64,000 bases of DNA from Desulfovibrio sp. JC022 (GCF_010470665.1 NZ_VOPZ01000007.1:109106-173105), one strand, 5' to 3'. Positions 52,134 through 61,280 are shown, counted from the first letter of the stretch. Numbers and translations: made by a program. Notes: generated by a model not told the origin, from the sequence alone.

Positions 52134-53207
52134 CTATGCAGCTTCAGCTTCTTCCATATCGTCTTCGATCTTGCTGGGTCCGAATCCGAGAAGGATGGGG
52201 CTTGCAACAAAGATTGAAGAGTAAGTACCGACGCCGACACCGATGAGCAGTGCAAGGGCGAAATCGTGGATTACGCCGCCGCCCAATGCGAACAGAGCCG
52301 CTACAACCAGCAGGGTTGTGCCGGAAGTAAGGATGGTTCTGCTAAGGGTCTGGTTGATACTGATATTGATGGTTTCAGCGAGGGAATCACTGATCTTGCC
52401 GAGCAGATTCTCACGGATACGGTCAAAAACGATAATGGTATCGTTCAGGGAGTAACCGATGATGGTCAGCAGGGCTGCGATGATGGTCAGGTCAAACTCC
52501 TTGCCGAGCAGGGAGAAAATACCCACAGTAATCATAATATCATGGATAAGTGCCACAATTGCACCAAGCGCGTAATTAAGCTTCAGGTACCAACACAATC
52601 CAATAGTAATGAACAGTGCACCGAAGATAAGTACGGTGGTGGACATACCGATCATCTGCAACAGGGTGATTCCGCCGAAAAGACCACCGGCCATTATTGC
52701 CGCAGCAAACCAGCGTTTCTCAAAACGACCGGAAATGTAAATAGCAATCAGGAGCACCGCGAAATACAATGCTTCGATAGCCTTGGTACGCAGGTCGGCA
52801 CCAACTTTGGGTCCAACCATTTCCAGACGCTGAATTTCAAAGCCGGTACCCTTCAGACCGGACTCAAGCCCGGAGGATATTTTATCCCTTACCTCTGAAG
52901 AACTGATCTCGGAGGAAGAAGTCCTGAGCAGGATTTCATTGTCATCGGCATGACCGAAACTCTGAACAACCAGTCCGGGAAGCTTAGCTTCCTTGAGAGC
53001 ACCTTTAACGGTCTTTACGCCTACTTCTTTATCAAACTTAACCTGAACCACAATACCGCCGGCAAAGTCGATGCCGTACTTGGGGCCGCCGTTCATTACC
53101 AGAGAGCCGAGTCCGAGAAGGATCAGCACAGCGGAAATGACGAACGCCTTGGCCTTGAATCCGATAAAATCGATTTTGGTATCGGGTTTAATTATCTGCA
53201 ATCCCAT
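52134..53207 (-). CDS. secF: Protein translocase subunit SecF
   Basis: 357 residues with six membrane helices and the first periplasmic domain. YGIDFAGGIVVQVKF after helix 1, IYISGRFEKRW, the Asn-containing SLNDTIIVFDRIREN and TTLLVVAALFALGGGVIHDFA are SecF signatures. With SecD it uses the proton or sodium gradient to pull exported proteins out of the Sec channel. 13 bases after secD; GGAGAG ribosome site. Confidence 0.96.
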   Translation of the reverse strand: MGLQIIKPDTKIDFIGFKAKAFVISAVLILLGLGSLVMNGGPKYGIDFAGGIVVQVKFDKEVGVKTVKGALKEAKLPGLVVQSFGHADDNEILLRTSSSEISSSEVRDKISSGLESGLKGTGFEIQRLEMVGPKVGADLRTKAIEALYFAVLLIAIYISGRFEKRWFAAAIMAGGLFGGITLLQMIGMSTTVLIFGALFITIGLCWYLKLNYALGAIVALIHDIMITVGIFSLLGKEFDLTIIAALLTIIGYSLNDTIIVFDRIRENLLGKISDSLAETINISINQTLSRTILTSGTTLLVVAALFALGGGVIHDFALALLIGVGVGTYSSIFVASPILLGFGPSKIEDDMEEAEAA

Positions 53208-53220
53208 TTATTCACTCTCC

Positions 53221-54822
53221 TTAAATGTTCAGCGGCGCATCAGCGGCACGCTTGGAGGTGTAAAGATCAAACAAGATGCGGGTCACGAAAATAGCGGTAA
53301 ACATGGAGGTAAGAATACCCAGAGTAAGTGTTACCGCGAAACCGCGCACCGGCCCGGTACCGAACTGGTAAAGAATAACCGCAGCAATCACAGTGGTGAT
53401 GTTTGCGTCCAGAATAGTCAGGGTCGCTCTGCTGTAGCCTTCAATAATAGCAGCCTTAGCAGTAAGCCCTCTTCTGAGTTCTTCTCGTATACGTTCGAAA
53501 ATGATGACGTTTGCATCAACAGCCATACCGATGGTCAGGATGATACCCGCAATACCGGGAAGAGTCAGGGTCGCGCCGAATGCTGCAAGACCTGCAAGGA
53601 TAAGTACAACGTTGAGCACCAGCACAATGTCAGCAACAAATCCGGCAAAGCCGTAATAAACAAGCATGAAAACCAGCACGAGAGCACTACCTACAACGGC
53701 AGCGGCAACACCCTTATCAATGGATTCCTGTCCAAGGGAAGGACCGACAGTTCTCTGCTCGAGGATTTTAACCGGAGCGGGCAGTGAACCTGCGCGCAGG
53801 ACAATAGCAAGGTCGTGTGCTTCTTCAGTGGTATAGCTACCGGTAATAGAAGCGCGGCCCCCAGCAATCTTATCCTGAATGGTCGGCGCGGAATAAACTT
53901 TTCCGTCAAGAACGATAGCCATGCGTTTCTTGATGTTTTCACCGGTGACCCGTTCAAAAATTCTTGCGCCCCTGCTGTTAAAGTTCAGGGTGACATAAGG
54001 CTGGTTGAACTGGTCAAAACGGGTCTGAGCATCGGTGATGTATTCACCGGTCAGCATGGCGTCTTTCTTAAGAACAATTGGTTTTTCAATGTACGAACCG
54101 TCGGGAAGTCTGTGCATGATGACAGTAACTTCACGTCCGGGGGCAACAATGCCCTTCTGTGCTTTTTCAAGATCAGCAGCTTCGTCCACCAGCTTGAATT
54201 CAAGATGTGCGGTCTTACCGATGATTTTGATGGCCCTTTCGGGATCCTGCATACCGGGCAGCTGCACCTGAATGCGATTGCCCTGCTGTTTGCGGATATC
54301 CGGCTCAGCCACACCGAACTGGTCAATACGGTTGCGGATGGTCTTGATAGCCTGATCCATAGTCAGCTTGGTCAGGTACTTCTTGTATTCCGGTGTAGGA
54401 GCAAAAACGTAAGTGACTTTGCCGTCAGGCTTCACTGCTGTACTGAGAATAGTAAGGTTTCCGAAATTTTCCTTAACGAGCTTTTCCAGCTTTTCCTGCT
54501 GGTCCTGCTTAAGGAGAATTGCTTCAACTCTCTCGCCCTTGAGAACTTTGGGCTTCAGTACAATGATGCCTTCCTCACGAGCAACGGCCTTGAGGTCGTC
54601 TCCCATACGAGAAAGGTTGTTATCCATGGCTTTATCCATATCCACACCAAGTGTGAGATGGATACCGCCCTTAAGGTCAAGTCCCAAACTGATTTTGTCA
54701 TCAGGCAGGAAATGAGCCATTCCCGAATTCTGAACCGCAGGCAGTGAAGGAAGGAGGTAAGCAACTCCAAACACGACAACAAGCAGGGTCAGGACTATTT
54801 TCCAACGAAGACTCCCGTTCAT
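53221..54822 (-). CDS. secD: Protein translocase subunit SecD
   Basis: 533 residues: N-terminal helix, large periplasmic domain (LGLDLKGGIHLTLGVD, LGDGxx-like P1 and DQFNQPYVTLNFNSRGARIF) and five further helices with GIAGIILTIGMAVDANVIIF. Partner of SecF in protein export. GGAGAGGAG precedes the ATG. Between yajC and secD lies a terminator-like hairpin (54873-54912), so part of the yajC transcript may stop there. Confidence 0.96.
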   Translation of the reverse strand: MNGSLRWKIVLTLLVVVFGVAYLLPSLPAVQNSGMAHFLPDDKISLGLDLKGGIHLTLGVDMDKAMDNNLSRMGDDLKAVAREEGIIVLKPKVLKGERVEAILLKQDQQEKLEKLVKENFGNLTILSTAVKPDGKVTYVFAPTPEYKKYLTKLTMDQAIKTIRNRIDQFGVAEPDIRKQQGNRIQVQLPGMQDPERAIKIIGKTAHLEFKLVDEAADLEKAQKGIVAPGREVTVIMHRLPDGSYIEKPIVLKKDAMLTGEYITDAQTRFDQFNQPYVTLNFNSRGARIFERVTGENIKKRMAIVLDGKVYSAPTIQDKIAGGRASITGSYTTEEAHDLAIVLRAGSLPAPVKILEQRTVGPSLGQESIDKGVAAAVVGSALVLVFMLVYYGFAGFVADIVLVLNVVLILAGLAAFGATLTLPGIAGIILTIGMAVDANVIIFERIREELRRGLTAKAAIIEGYSRATLTILDANITTVIAAVILYQFGTGPVRGFAVTLTLGILTSMFTAIFVTRILFDLYTSKRAADAPLNI

Positions 54823-54861
54823 CTCCTCTCCCTTTATAAATTCAACTAGGATAGGTTACAA

Positions 54862-54912
54862 AAACACTAAAAAGGCAAGCACTTACGGACTCATCCGAAA
54901 AGTGTCTTGCCT
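54862..54912 (-). terminator. Attenuator-like hairpin between yajC and secD
   Basis: AGGCAAGCACTT (54873-54884) pairs with AAGTGTCTTGCCT (54900-54912, one bulge), with an inner CGGA/TCCG stem; on the minus strand it is followed by TTTTTAGTGTTT. It should end part of the yajC transcripts within the operon. Confidence 0.75.
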
Positions 54913-54938
54913 TGATAGGCTTCACTACACCAAAAGAC

Positions 54939-55289
54939 TTACTTGTCTTTCTTTTCTTCTTTTTTCGCAGGATTAGCGAGGTTGGAGACAAAAGATCTTT
55001 CAACCTTGACCTGAAAGCCTTCTGCAAGCTCAACGGTCAGTTCATCGCCATCTACAGCAGTTACCCTGCCGTAAATGCCGCCTGCGGTAAGAACGCGGTC
55101 GCCTCTCTGGATTGCTTCCAGCATGGCTTTGTGCTCTTTAGCTTTTTTCTGCTGCGGTCTGATGAGCAGAAAATAGAAAATTGCAAACATGAGGATGAGA
55201 GGGAGAAAAGAACCAAGTGCACCCATAGGCCCGCCCTGGGCCTGCTGTCCGGCTGCACCCATCGCGTGTGCGACATCTGCAAAAAACAT
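54939..55289 (-). CDS. yajC: Preprotein translocase accessory subunit YajC
   Basis: 116 residues: membrane helix (about 28-46), then LIRPQQKKAKEHKAMLEAIQRGDRV by parts and a VTAGGIYG-like beta domain. YajC associates with SecDF. The C-terminus is lysine-rich. AGGAGG precedes the ATG. First gene of the yajC-secD-secF set; the split glutamate synthase operon ends about 45 bases upstream. Confidence 0.95.
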   Translation of the reverse strand: MFFADVAHAMGAAGQQAQGGPMGALGSFLPLILMFAIFYFLLIRPQQKKAKEHKAMLEAIQRGDRVLTAGGIYGRVTAVDGDELTVELAEGFQVKVERSFVSNLANPAKKEEKKDK

Positions 55290-55334
55290 TACGTCCTCCT
55301 GAAAAGACTGTGTACGAATAAAACAATCCGCCTA

Positions 55335-56087
55335 TTACACGGGGACATACATATCCCCGTAAGGGCGGTGTGACCGTGGTAGAAGCTTCATAAAATCTGA
55401 AGCCATTATTCTTGCCGCATCCACACCGATTTCCTCTGAATAATCCCGGACAATCTCGGCTATTGCCTCAAGATCGCCCTTATCCACGGGTTCAACCATT
55501 ATTTCATGGCCGACCATATCCTCGGAAACCTTTCCACGCACGTAGATTACACCTCCGTGCATCCCGGTCCCAAGCGACATTCCCGCGATGGGAGCATCTG
55601 GTTTACCAGAAAACATGCCAAGAAGTAAAATCACTCCTCCGGCCATATATTCACCCAGAAAATCACCGGCCTTGCCGCCGATGACAATCACAGGCTGCTG
55701 ATCCATATAAGATTTCATATGGATTCCTACCCGATACCCGACATCGGACTGAACGTAAATAGTTCCACCACGCATTGCGTAACCCAGAACATCCCCGGCA
55801 AACCCCTTAATGACGATCTGTCCGTCATCCATGGTATTTCCGGTGCCGTCCTGCACATTGCCGTTCACAACTATTTTCGGCCCCTTCATAAAAGAAGCCA
55901 TGTCCTGACCGGGCGTGCCGTTGACTGTGAAAGTCAAATTCCCTTTAAGGGCTGTAGCTATGTACCTTTGTCCTACAACATTGTCGAGAACGAATTCACC
56001 TACTCCGTTTCGAACATTTTCACGCACTATTTCATTGAGCCTGCGGTAATCCATGCCTGTGGCATCTATATTTAATGATCCAGCCAT
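55335..56087 (-). CDS. Glutamate synthase GXGXG domain protein
   Basis: 250 residues made of the right-handed beta-helix (GXGXG) that is the C-terminal domain of normal GltB, here as its own polypeptide. Repeating glycine motifs (GKAGDFLGEYMAGGVILLLG, GTGMHGGVIYVRG) are obvious. It links amidotransferase and synthase sites structurally. Last gene of the five-gene split glutamate synthase operon, five bases after the amidotransferase gene. Confidence 0.92.
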   Translation of the reverse strand: MAGSLNIDATGMDYRRLNEIVRENVRNGVGEFVLDNVVGQRYIATALKGNLTFTVNGTPGQDMASFMKGPKIVVNGNVQDGTGNTMDDGQIVIKGFAGDVLGYAMRGGTIYVQSDVGYRVGIHMKSYMDQQPVIVIGGKAGDFLGEYMAGGVILLLGMFSGKPDAPIAGMSLGTGMHGGVIYVRGKVSEDMVGHEIMVEPVDKGDLEAIAEIVRDYSEEIGVDAARIMASDFMKLLPRSHRPYGDMYVPV

Positions 56088-56091
56088 ACCG

Positions 56092-57192
56092 TCACCCGTC
56101 CGCCTGAACTATGACCGGTTCCCCGGCCTTGGGCATCCAGACCTCATCAAGGTCGGGACAGACCAGCCGTATGGCACTTTCCTCACTGGACATGTAGACC
56201 CGGTCATCCTTCTCAGCCACTACAAGCGGCCGCAGCTTGATGCGGTCATTCAGTCCCCACAAACTGTCTGAATCCGCCACCAGTATGGCAAACGGACCGT
56301 TCAACATTGCACTTGCGTATGTGGTTCTCAGTGCGCTGTAAAGCTTTTTCTCCGGGCCATCCATTTTTTCAATTTCCTCCCAGAAAGGAGGTGCAAAAAC
56401 AGACGAAGCCAGTTTTCGGCTCAAACCGTGCTTACGTACCAATAAATCAATTAAATAAGCAACAACTTCCGTATCCGTATCCATGGTGCATTCATATCCG
56501 TGAGTACACAAATACCGCCGATTAATTCCATATGATGAAATTTCCCCGTTATGCACAATGGACCAGTCCAGAATGGTAAACGGGTGCGCGCCGCCCCACC
56601 AGCCCGGAGTATTGGTGGGAAACCTGTTATGCCCCGTCCAGATATAAGCCGCGTATTCATCCAGACGATAAAATTCCGCAATGTCTTCCGGGTAGCCCAC
56701 ACCTTTGAATGCACCCATGTTTTTGCCGCTGGAAAGAACAAACGCGCCCGGAACCTCTTTATTGATCTTCATGACCACGCCGACAATGTAATCGGATTCG
56801 CTCCCTGCGCTGAACCGGGATTGGGGCCGCAACTCTTTAGGATAAACAAAGAACCGCCAGACCACCGGCGGATCAGGGATGGTCAATACTTTTCGGGTCC
56901 TGATAGGTTCAGACTCATTAATATCAAAATATCTTTTGATAATTACTTCAGCCTTATCAAGGGCCTGCTGATCATCGCAAAGCAATTGCAGACAATATTT
57001 ATCGGCCTTGTCAGGATAAATTCCATAGGCCGCAAACCCGCCGCCCAGCCCATTACCACGGTCATGCATACAACTCATGGCCCGGATGGGAATATCGCCG
57101 GGAATGCATGCACGGCTTTTACTGATTACACCGAACACCCCGCAACCGGATATGTCCTTCTCAAAATCATGATAATTTTCTGGTGCTTTCAT
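56092..57192 (-). CDS. Class II glutamine amidotransferase subunit of glutamate synthase
   Basis: 366 residues from the ATG at 57192, whose ribosome site GCCGCCGGAGGC is identical to the core of the intergenic repeat. The catalytic Cys is residue 17 (SGCGVFGVISK), so a 16-residue propeptide must be removed. Conserved RG (HDRGNGLGG) and HNGEISSYG residues of class II amidotransferases are present. It releases ammonia from glutamine for the synthase subunit encoded upstream. Confidence 0.92.
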   Translation of the reverse strand: MKAPENYHDFEKDISGCGVFGVISKSRACIPGDIPIRAMSCMHDRGNGLGGGFAAYGIYPDKADKYCLQLLCDDQQALDKAEVIIKRYFDINESEPIRTRKVLTIPDPPVVWRFFVYPKELRPQSRFSAGSESDYIVGVVMKINKEVPGAFVLSSGKNMGAFKGVGYPEDIAEFYRLDEYAAYIWTGHNRFPTNTPGWWGGAHPFTILDWSIVHNGEISSYGINRRYLCTHGYECTMDTDTEVVAYLIDLLVRKHGLSRKLASSVFAPPFWEEIEKMDGPEKKLYSALRTTYASAMLNGPFAILVADSDSLWGLNDRIKLRPLVVAEKDDRVYMSSEESAIRLVCPDLDEVWMPKAGEPVIVQADG

Positions 57193-57199
57193 GTTTGGT

Positions 57200-57211
57200 G
57201 CCTCCGGCGGC
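57200..57211 (-). repeat. Repeat core used as a Shine-Dalgarno site
   Basis: The minus strand reads GCCGCCGGAGGC between the oxidoreductase stop and the amidotransferase ATG. It is the same 12-mer core found at 60473-60484 and in the repeat at 10033-10107. Confidence 0.6.
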
Positions 57212-58489
57212 TTACTTTGAATCTGGATTCCATGCTTTGTTGAAAAATTCATCGGGCCACATGAGTACATCCGGTTCGCCTTGGCTGAGTCTCTTACGGG
57301 TAATCGCGTCTACTTTAAATTTGAATTTAATAAACGAGGTATACATTCCCGCGAAATCAATATCACCGACCAACACGTAACCGACAAGCTGGTCTTTCTT
57401 GAAAACCAGCTTGCGGTAACTCTGCTTGCGTTCATCAAAAAAAGTATAGATTTCGTATTCAGAATTATCTGGATCAGGATTGACCTCCCCCACTGAAATT
57501 GTGGGCAGCCCGAAAAAACTTATCGAACTCATGGACATGGTTCCGGGATATTTCGATTCATTCCCTGCCATATTCCTTCCGGCATAATAACCTTGGGTAT
57601 ATGCGTTGGACCAGACCGGAACGACTTTATCTTTATCAAAGATTACGTCACGGGCCTGTGCCACATCCCCGGCAGCATATATTCCATCTTTTCCGGTGAA
57701 CATATTGTCATCAACAACAATGCCCTTATCCACCCTGATCCCGGCCTGCTCTGCAAGTTCGGTATTGGAAACCACCCCGATGGCAATAACAATGGCGTCC
57801 GCTTCAAGGAAACTTTTATCTTCCAGCAGAATTCCGCGCAGCTTGCCGCTTTTGTCGCGCACAATATTTTTACCGCTTACCCCGCAGCGAACCAGCATTC
57901 CAGCTTCCTCAACCCGTTTGGCGATCAATGCGGCAGCTTCTCCATCATAAGCAAGGGGTAAAATTCGCTGATCACTCTCAACAACAGCCACCTCAACTCC
58001 GCGATTATACAGGGATTCCGCAGCCTTCAAACCGATCAGCCCGCCACCGATCACTACCGCCCTTTTCAAATCTTTAACCGACTCAATCAAACGGTATGCA
58101 TCCTTAGCGGCAGTAAAATTATAAACACCTTCCCCTTCAAGACCATTTACCTGCGGCACATAGGGCTTGCCGCCTGTGGCAAGAAGAAGTTTTTCAAACT
58201 GGATCTGCTCACCTTCAGAGGTCCGCAACTCCCGCGCTTCAAGATCAATCTTATTAATATATGTAGCCAGCTTTAGATTTACATTTTTCCCCTTGTAATA
58301 ATCATCAGGGCGCATGGACAATCTTTCCGGACTGATTCTTCCAGCCAGCAGATAGGAGGTCAGCGGCTTGCCGTAAGCAGCAGTATTCTCGGCCCCAATC
58401 ACAGTAATCGGGGTGTTGCGGTCATATTTCCTGATGCCGTCAATGGCTCCCAGAGAAGCAATACCGTTACCGATAATTACATATGCCAT
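57212..58489 (-). CDS. FAD-dependent NAD(P)H oxidoreductase of the glutamate synthase operon
   Basis: 425 residues from the ATG at 58489 (GAGGAGAGG upstream); a longer reading to 58567 is rejected. FAD motif VIIGNGIASLGAI, second motif AVVIGGGLIGLKAAESL, and IYAAGDVAQ near 285 place it with rubredoxin/ferredoxin reductase-like flavoproteins, not with GltD. It probably supplies reducing power, via the ferredoxin-like subunit next to it, to the synthase subunit. Starts two bases after the ferredoxin gene. Confidence 0.9.
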   Translation of the reverse strand: MAYVIIGNGIASLGAIDGIRKYDRNTPITVIGAENTAAYGKPLTSYLLAGRISPERLSMRPDDYYKGKNVNLKLATYINKIDLEARELRTSEGEQIQFEKLLLATGGKPYVPQVNGLEGEGVYNFTAAKDAYRLIESVKDLKRAVVIGGGLIGLKAAESLYNRGVEVAVVESDQRILPLAYDGEAAALIAKRVEEAGMLVRCGVSGKNIVRDKSGKLRGILLEDKSFLEADAIVIAIGVVSNTELAEQAGIRVDKGIVVDDNMFTGKDGIYAAGDVAQARDVIFDKDKVVPVWSNAYTQGYYAGRNMAGNESKYPGTMSMSSISFFGLPTISVGEVNPDPDNSEYEIYTFFDERKQSYRKLVFKKDQLVGYVLVGDIDFAGMYTSFIKFKFKVDAITRKRLSQGEPDVLMWPDEFFNKAWNPDSK

Positions 58490-58491
58490 AA

Positions 58492-58935
58492 CTACCTCTC
58501 CTCGTATCTCAAGGCTCGATTGGGGCAGGCTTCCACGCAAGCCGGGCCGTTTTCCCTGCCGGCGCAAAGATCACATTTGATAATCTTATTATTATACTTG
58601 TCACGCTGGATGGCCCCATAAGGACAGGCCATGATACAGGTCCAGCAACCCACGCATTTATCAGCATCGTAAACCGTAATTCCGGTGACTTCATCCTTAG
58701 TCAATGCACCTGAAATACAAACCGGAACGCATTCCGGTTCTTCGCAATGCCTGCAACTGATGGCAATACAGACTTCATCATCTTCAATCAGCCGCTTACG
58801 GGAAACCAGACCCTTGGCCCGCTCTTCCTTGTAAGCAAGAACAAGATCATGAGATTTTGAGTGAGCAGCAAGGCAACCTAAAACACACAGGCCGCACCCG
58901 ATGCACAATTCCCTATCCGGATAAATACGTTTCAT
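58492..58935 (-). CDS. Multi-cluster ferredoxin-like subunit
   Basis: 147 residues with four cysteine groups for [4Fe-4S] clusters (CIGCGLCVLGC, CRHCEEPECVPVC, CVGCWTCIMACP, CDLCAGRENGPACVEACP by parts), of the HycB/DmsB type. Acts as an electron wire between the FAD subunit and the synthase subunit. Six bases after the synthase gene. Confidence 0.93.
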   Translation of the reverse strand: MKRIYPDRELCIGCGLCVLGCLAAHSKSHDLVLAYKEERAKGLVSRKRLIEDDEVCIAISCRHCEEPECVPVCISGALTKDEVTGITVYDADKCVGCWTCIMACPYGAIQRDKYNNKIIKCDLCAGRENGPACVEACPNRALRYEER

Positions 58936-58941
58936 ATTTGT

Positions 58942-60468
58942 TTACCGTCCCGCATGCTTGACACCCAGAATCTGCATTTCAGCTTCAGTCAGTCCTACAG
59001 CTCTTAATTTATCCCTATTCCCGCGCAGACTCTCAATAGAATTCAGCCCCATACCGCCGAGCATTTCTTCGATCTCATGGGACCAGCTGCGCACAAGATT
59101 AACCAACCGCTCTGCCGCAACTTCCGGGTTCTGACGCTTGGCAAGCTTCTTATCGTTGGTGGCAATTCCCCACGGACATTTCCCGGTATAACAACGCCCG
59201 CACAAGGTACAACCCACGGCGATCAGAGCCGCTGTCCCGATATTGACCGCATCCGCCCCCAGAGCAATGGCCTTGATCACATCGCCGCTGCAACGAAATC
59301 CGCCTCCGGCAATAATTGAAGCCTTGGAACGAATACCTTCGTCCCGCAACCTTTGATCCACGCTGGCAAGAGCCAGTTCAATAGGAATACCTACATTGTC
59401 GCGAGTCATAGCCGGAGCCGCCCCGGTGCCGCCCTTCATACCGTCAATGGTAAGGATATCCGCCCCGGCACGGACCACGCCGGAAGCAATAGCCGCAACA
59501 TTGTGCACCGCCGCAATCTTAACCGCCACCGGAACACGGTATTCCGTTGCTTCCTTAAGCGCGAAAATAAGTTGCAGCAGATCTTCGATGGAATAAATAT
59601 CATGATGCGGAGCTGGCGAAATAGCATCTGACCCCGGTGGGATCATACGGGTTTCGGAAATCATGCCGTTAATTTTCTCACCCGGAAGATGGCCACCAAT
59701 TCCCGGTTTTGCACCTTGTCCGACCTTAATCTCAATACCTACCCCGGCATTCAAATAATCGCTATGAACCCCGAAACGACCGGAAGCAACCTGTACAATG
59801 GTCCACGGTCCGTATTCGTAAAGTGACTTATGCAGCCCGCCTTCTCCGGTGTTGTAGACCGTGCCAAGCTCCTTGGCTGCCATAGCCATTGCCACGTGCA
59901 GGTTATAATTAATAGCTCCAAAAGACATGCCTGCAAAAGTAATCGGGGTGGCAAGTTCTATCTGGGGAGTCTGTTCAGTTTTTAATTCAGGAATACCGTC
60001 TGCATTGAGTTCAACCTCCACCCGGTCCGGTTTGAAACCAAGGAAAGTTTTAAGTTCCATAGGTTCACGCAGCGGATCAATGGAAGGGTTGGTTACCTGA
60101 CTGGCATCCAGCAGTAGTCGATCCCAATAAACCGGGATATCAACCGGACTGCCCATGCCTGCCAGAAGCACACCTCCGCTTTCGGCCTGATTATAGATGT
60201 TACGTGCGAACTCAGGACGCCATGTGGCATTGGGCCGGAAATCCGACTCATTCAACTTGATTGTCAGTGCCGCAGTGGGACACATGGCCGCGCAACGGTG
60301 GCAGCCCACACATTTACGATTGTCATGGGCAACTTTTTCGCGGGCATCGTCCCAGAAATGCGCATCATAAGAGCATTGTCTGATGCAGACTTTGCAGTCG
60401 ATGCACAGGTCCGGGTCGCGCACTATGCGGAATTCATGGAATGTGCTGGCAAATTTTCTGAAAAGCAA
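58942..60468 (-). CDS. Glutamate synthase FMN/Fe-S catalytic subunit (archaeal type)
   Basis: 508 residues from a TTG start; no in-frame ATG lies nearby, and GGAGG of the repeat core lies five bases upstream. N-terminal double ferredoxin (CIDCKVCIRQC, CVGCHRCAAMCP), then the FMN TIM barrel of glutamate synthase: GEGGLHKSLYEYGPW, KPGIGGHLPGEK, GMKGGTGAAP, and CTLCGRCYTGKCPWGIATND for the 3Fe-4S site. It combines ammonia with 2-oxoglutarate. The whole enzyme is split into five genes. Confidence 0.93.
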   Translation of the reverse strand: MLFRKFASTFHEFRIVRDPDLCIDCKVCIRQCSYDAHFWDDAREKVAHDNRKCVGCHRCAAMCPTAALTIKLNESDFRPNATWRPEFARNIYNQAESGGVLLAGMGSPVDIPVYWDRLLLDASQVTNPSIDPLREPMELKTFLGFKPDRVEVELNADGIPELKTEQTPQIELATPITFAGMSFGAINYNLHVAMAMAAKELGTVYNTGEGGLHKSLYEYGPWTIVQVASGRFGVHSDYLNAGVGIEIKVGQGAKPGIGGHLPGEKINGMISETRMIPPGSDAISPAPHHDIYSIEDLLQLIFALKEATEYRVPVAVKIAAVHNVAAIASGVVRAGADILTIDGMKGGTGAAPAMTRDNVGIPIELALASVDQRLRDEGIRSKASIIAGGGFRCSGDVIKAIALGADAVNIGTAALIAVGCTLCGRCYTGKCPWGIATNDKKLAKRQNPEVAAERLVNLVRSWSHEIEEMLGGMGLNSIESLRGNRDKLRAVGLTEAEMQILGVKHAGR

Positions 60469-60471
60469 TGA

Positions 60472-60550
60472 TGCCTCCGGCGGCTCTCCGAGGGCTTAAA
60501 CCCTTTTGCAAAAGGGTTTAAGAATCCCAAAAACTTTTAATAAGCTTCGC
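60472..60550. repeat. Intergenic palindromic repeat, copy 3, in the glutamate synthase leader
   Basis: TGCCTCCGGCGGC (60472-60484) and a perfect 26-base palindrome at 60496-60521 (TTAAACCCTTTT then GCAAAAGGGTTTAA), followed by GAATCCCAAAAAC. The palindrome lacks a T-run and lies between the nuclease stop and the synthase start. Confidence 0.7.
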
Positions 60551-60583
60551 TACTGAATTTATTCAGTTTTGCGTCATCCAAAA

Positions 60584-61270
60584 TCACTTAACAACGGGCC
60601 AAAAATTCAGATGCCTTGCTGGTGAGTAGCCATCGTAAAACGCTTCTCCTAGATTGGAAAAGTTGACTTTGTTTTTCCAATTGATCTTTTTGGCGTATTT
60701 ATCGTTAGGCAGAAAACAGCGACGGCTGTTTTTATTGCCCACCCATGGCTTGTTGAATTTCTTTAATTTGCTGACCACAGGCCAGAAACCTTTCTTTTCA
60801 TTGTAAGCTTTTCGCTGGGCTTGTAAAAGACGTTTCTGTTTGCCTTTGTCATTTCCTTTGTGGAAATAAAAAAAAGCAGCCCCTTTGCGGATCATCTCTT
60901 CGTTTACAAAGACATCATCCAGATAAATCCAGCCGATTATGCGCTTATAGCGGTCCTTACCTTTCCCGGCATATTCAATACGAACCCGCTTGCCGAGAAT
61001 CAGTTTATTAAGCAGGGCCTTAGAATTTTGAGCGTAGTACTGATCAGCTTTGCCGTCCCGCCCTATTTCAGGTGTATCAATTCCGGCAATGCGTACACGT
61101 TTATTATTTGCAAGTATAAAGGTGTCGCCGTCTATCACATAACGGACCTTACCTTCAAAAGCCGATGCTGTTACCGCACTGAACAGCAGGCAACAAAGCA
61201 CAAAAAATAAAACGGGGCCCTTCAGGACCCCGCTTCGTGACTTGATTATTCTAACTTTTCCTTTCGGCAT
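60584..61270 (-). CDS. Exported thermonuclease-like protein
   Basis: 228 residues: a membrane-like segment/signal (about 17-38, ending near ASA), then a staphylococcal-nuclease domain with VIDGDTFIL, RIAGIDTPEIG (Arg and Asp of the site), and YKRIIGWIYLDDVFVNEEMI. It would cut DNA or RNA outside the cytoplasm using calcium. A ~65-residue Lys/Asn-rich C-terminal extension (from about 165) is not part of the nuclease fold. It follows glgP by ten bases. Confidence 0.88.
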   Translation of the reverse strand: MPKGKVRIIKSRSGVLKGPVLFFVLCCLLFSAVTASAFEGKVRYVIDGDTFILANNKRVRIAGIDTPEIGRDGKADQYYAQNSKALLNKLILGKRVRIEYAGKGKDRYKRIIGWIYLDDVFVNEEMIRKGAAFFYFHKGNDKGKQKRLLQAQRKAYNEKKGFWPVVSKLKKFNKPWVGNKNSRRCFLPNDKYAKKINWKNKVNFSNLGEAFYDGYSPARHLNFWPVVK

Positions 61271-61280
61271 TTAATTCCTT

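Noticed and set aside
53815-54747. A 310-codon plus-strand frame
   Set aside because: Antisense to secD; no ribosome site or recognisable domain.
56551-57243. A 230-codon plus-strand frame
   Set aside because: Antisense to the amidotransferase subunit, which has clear catalytic motifs.
58490-58567. N-terminal extension of the glutamate synthase flavoprotein
   Set aside because: The extension overlaps the ferredoxin gene; the ATG at 58489 has GAGGAGAGG upstream and begins directly with the FAD motif.
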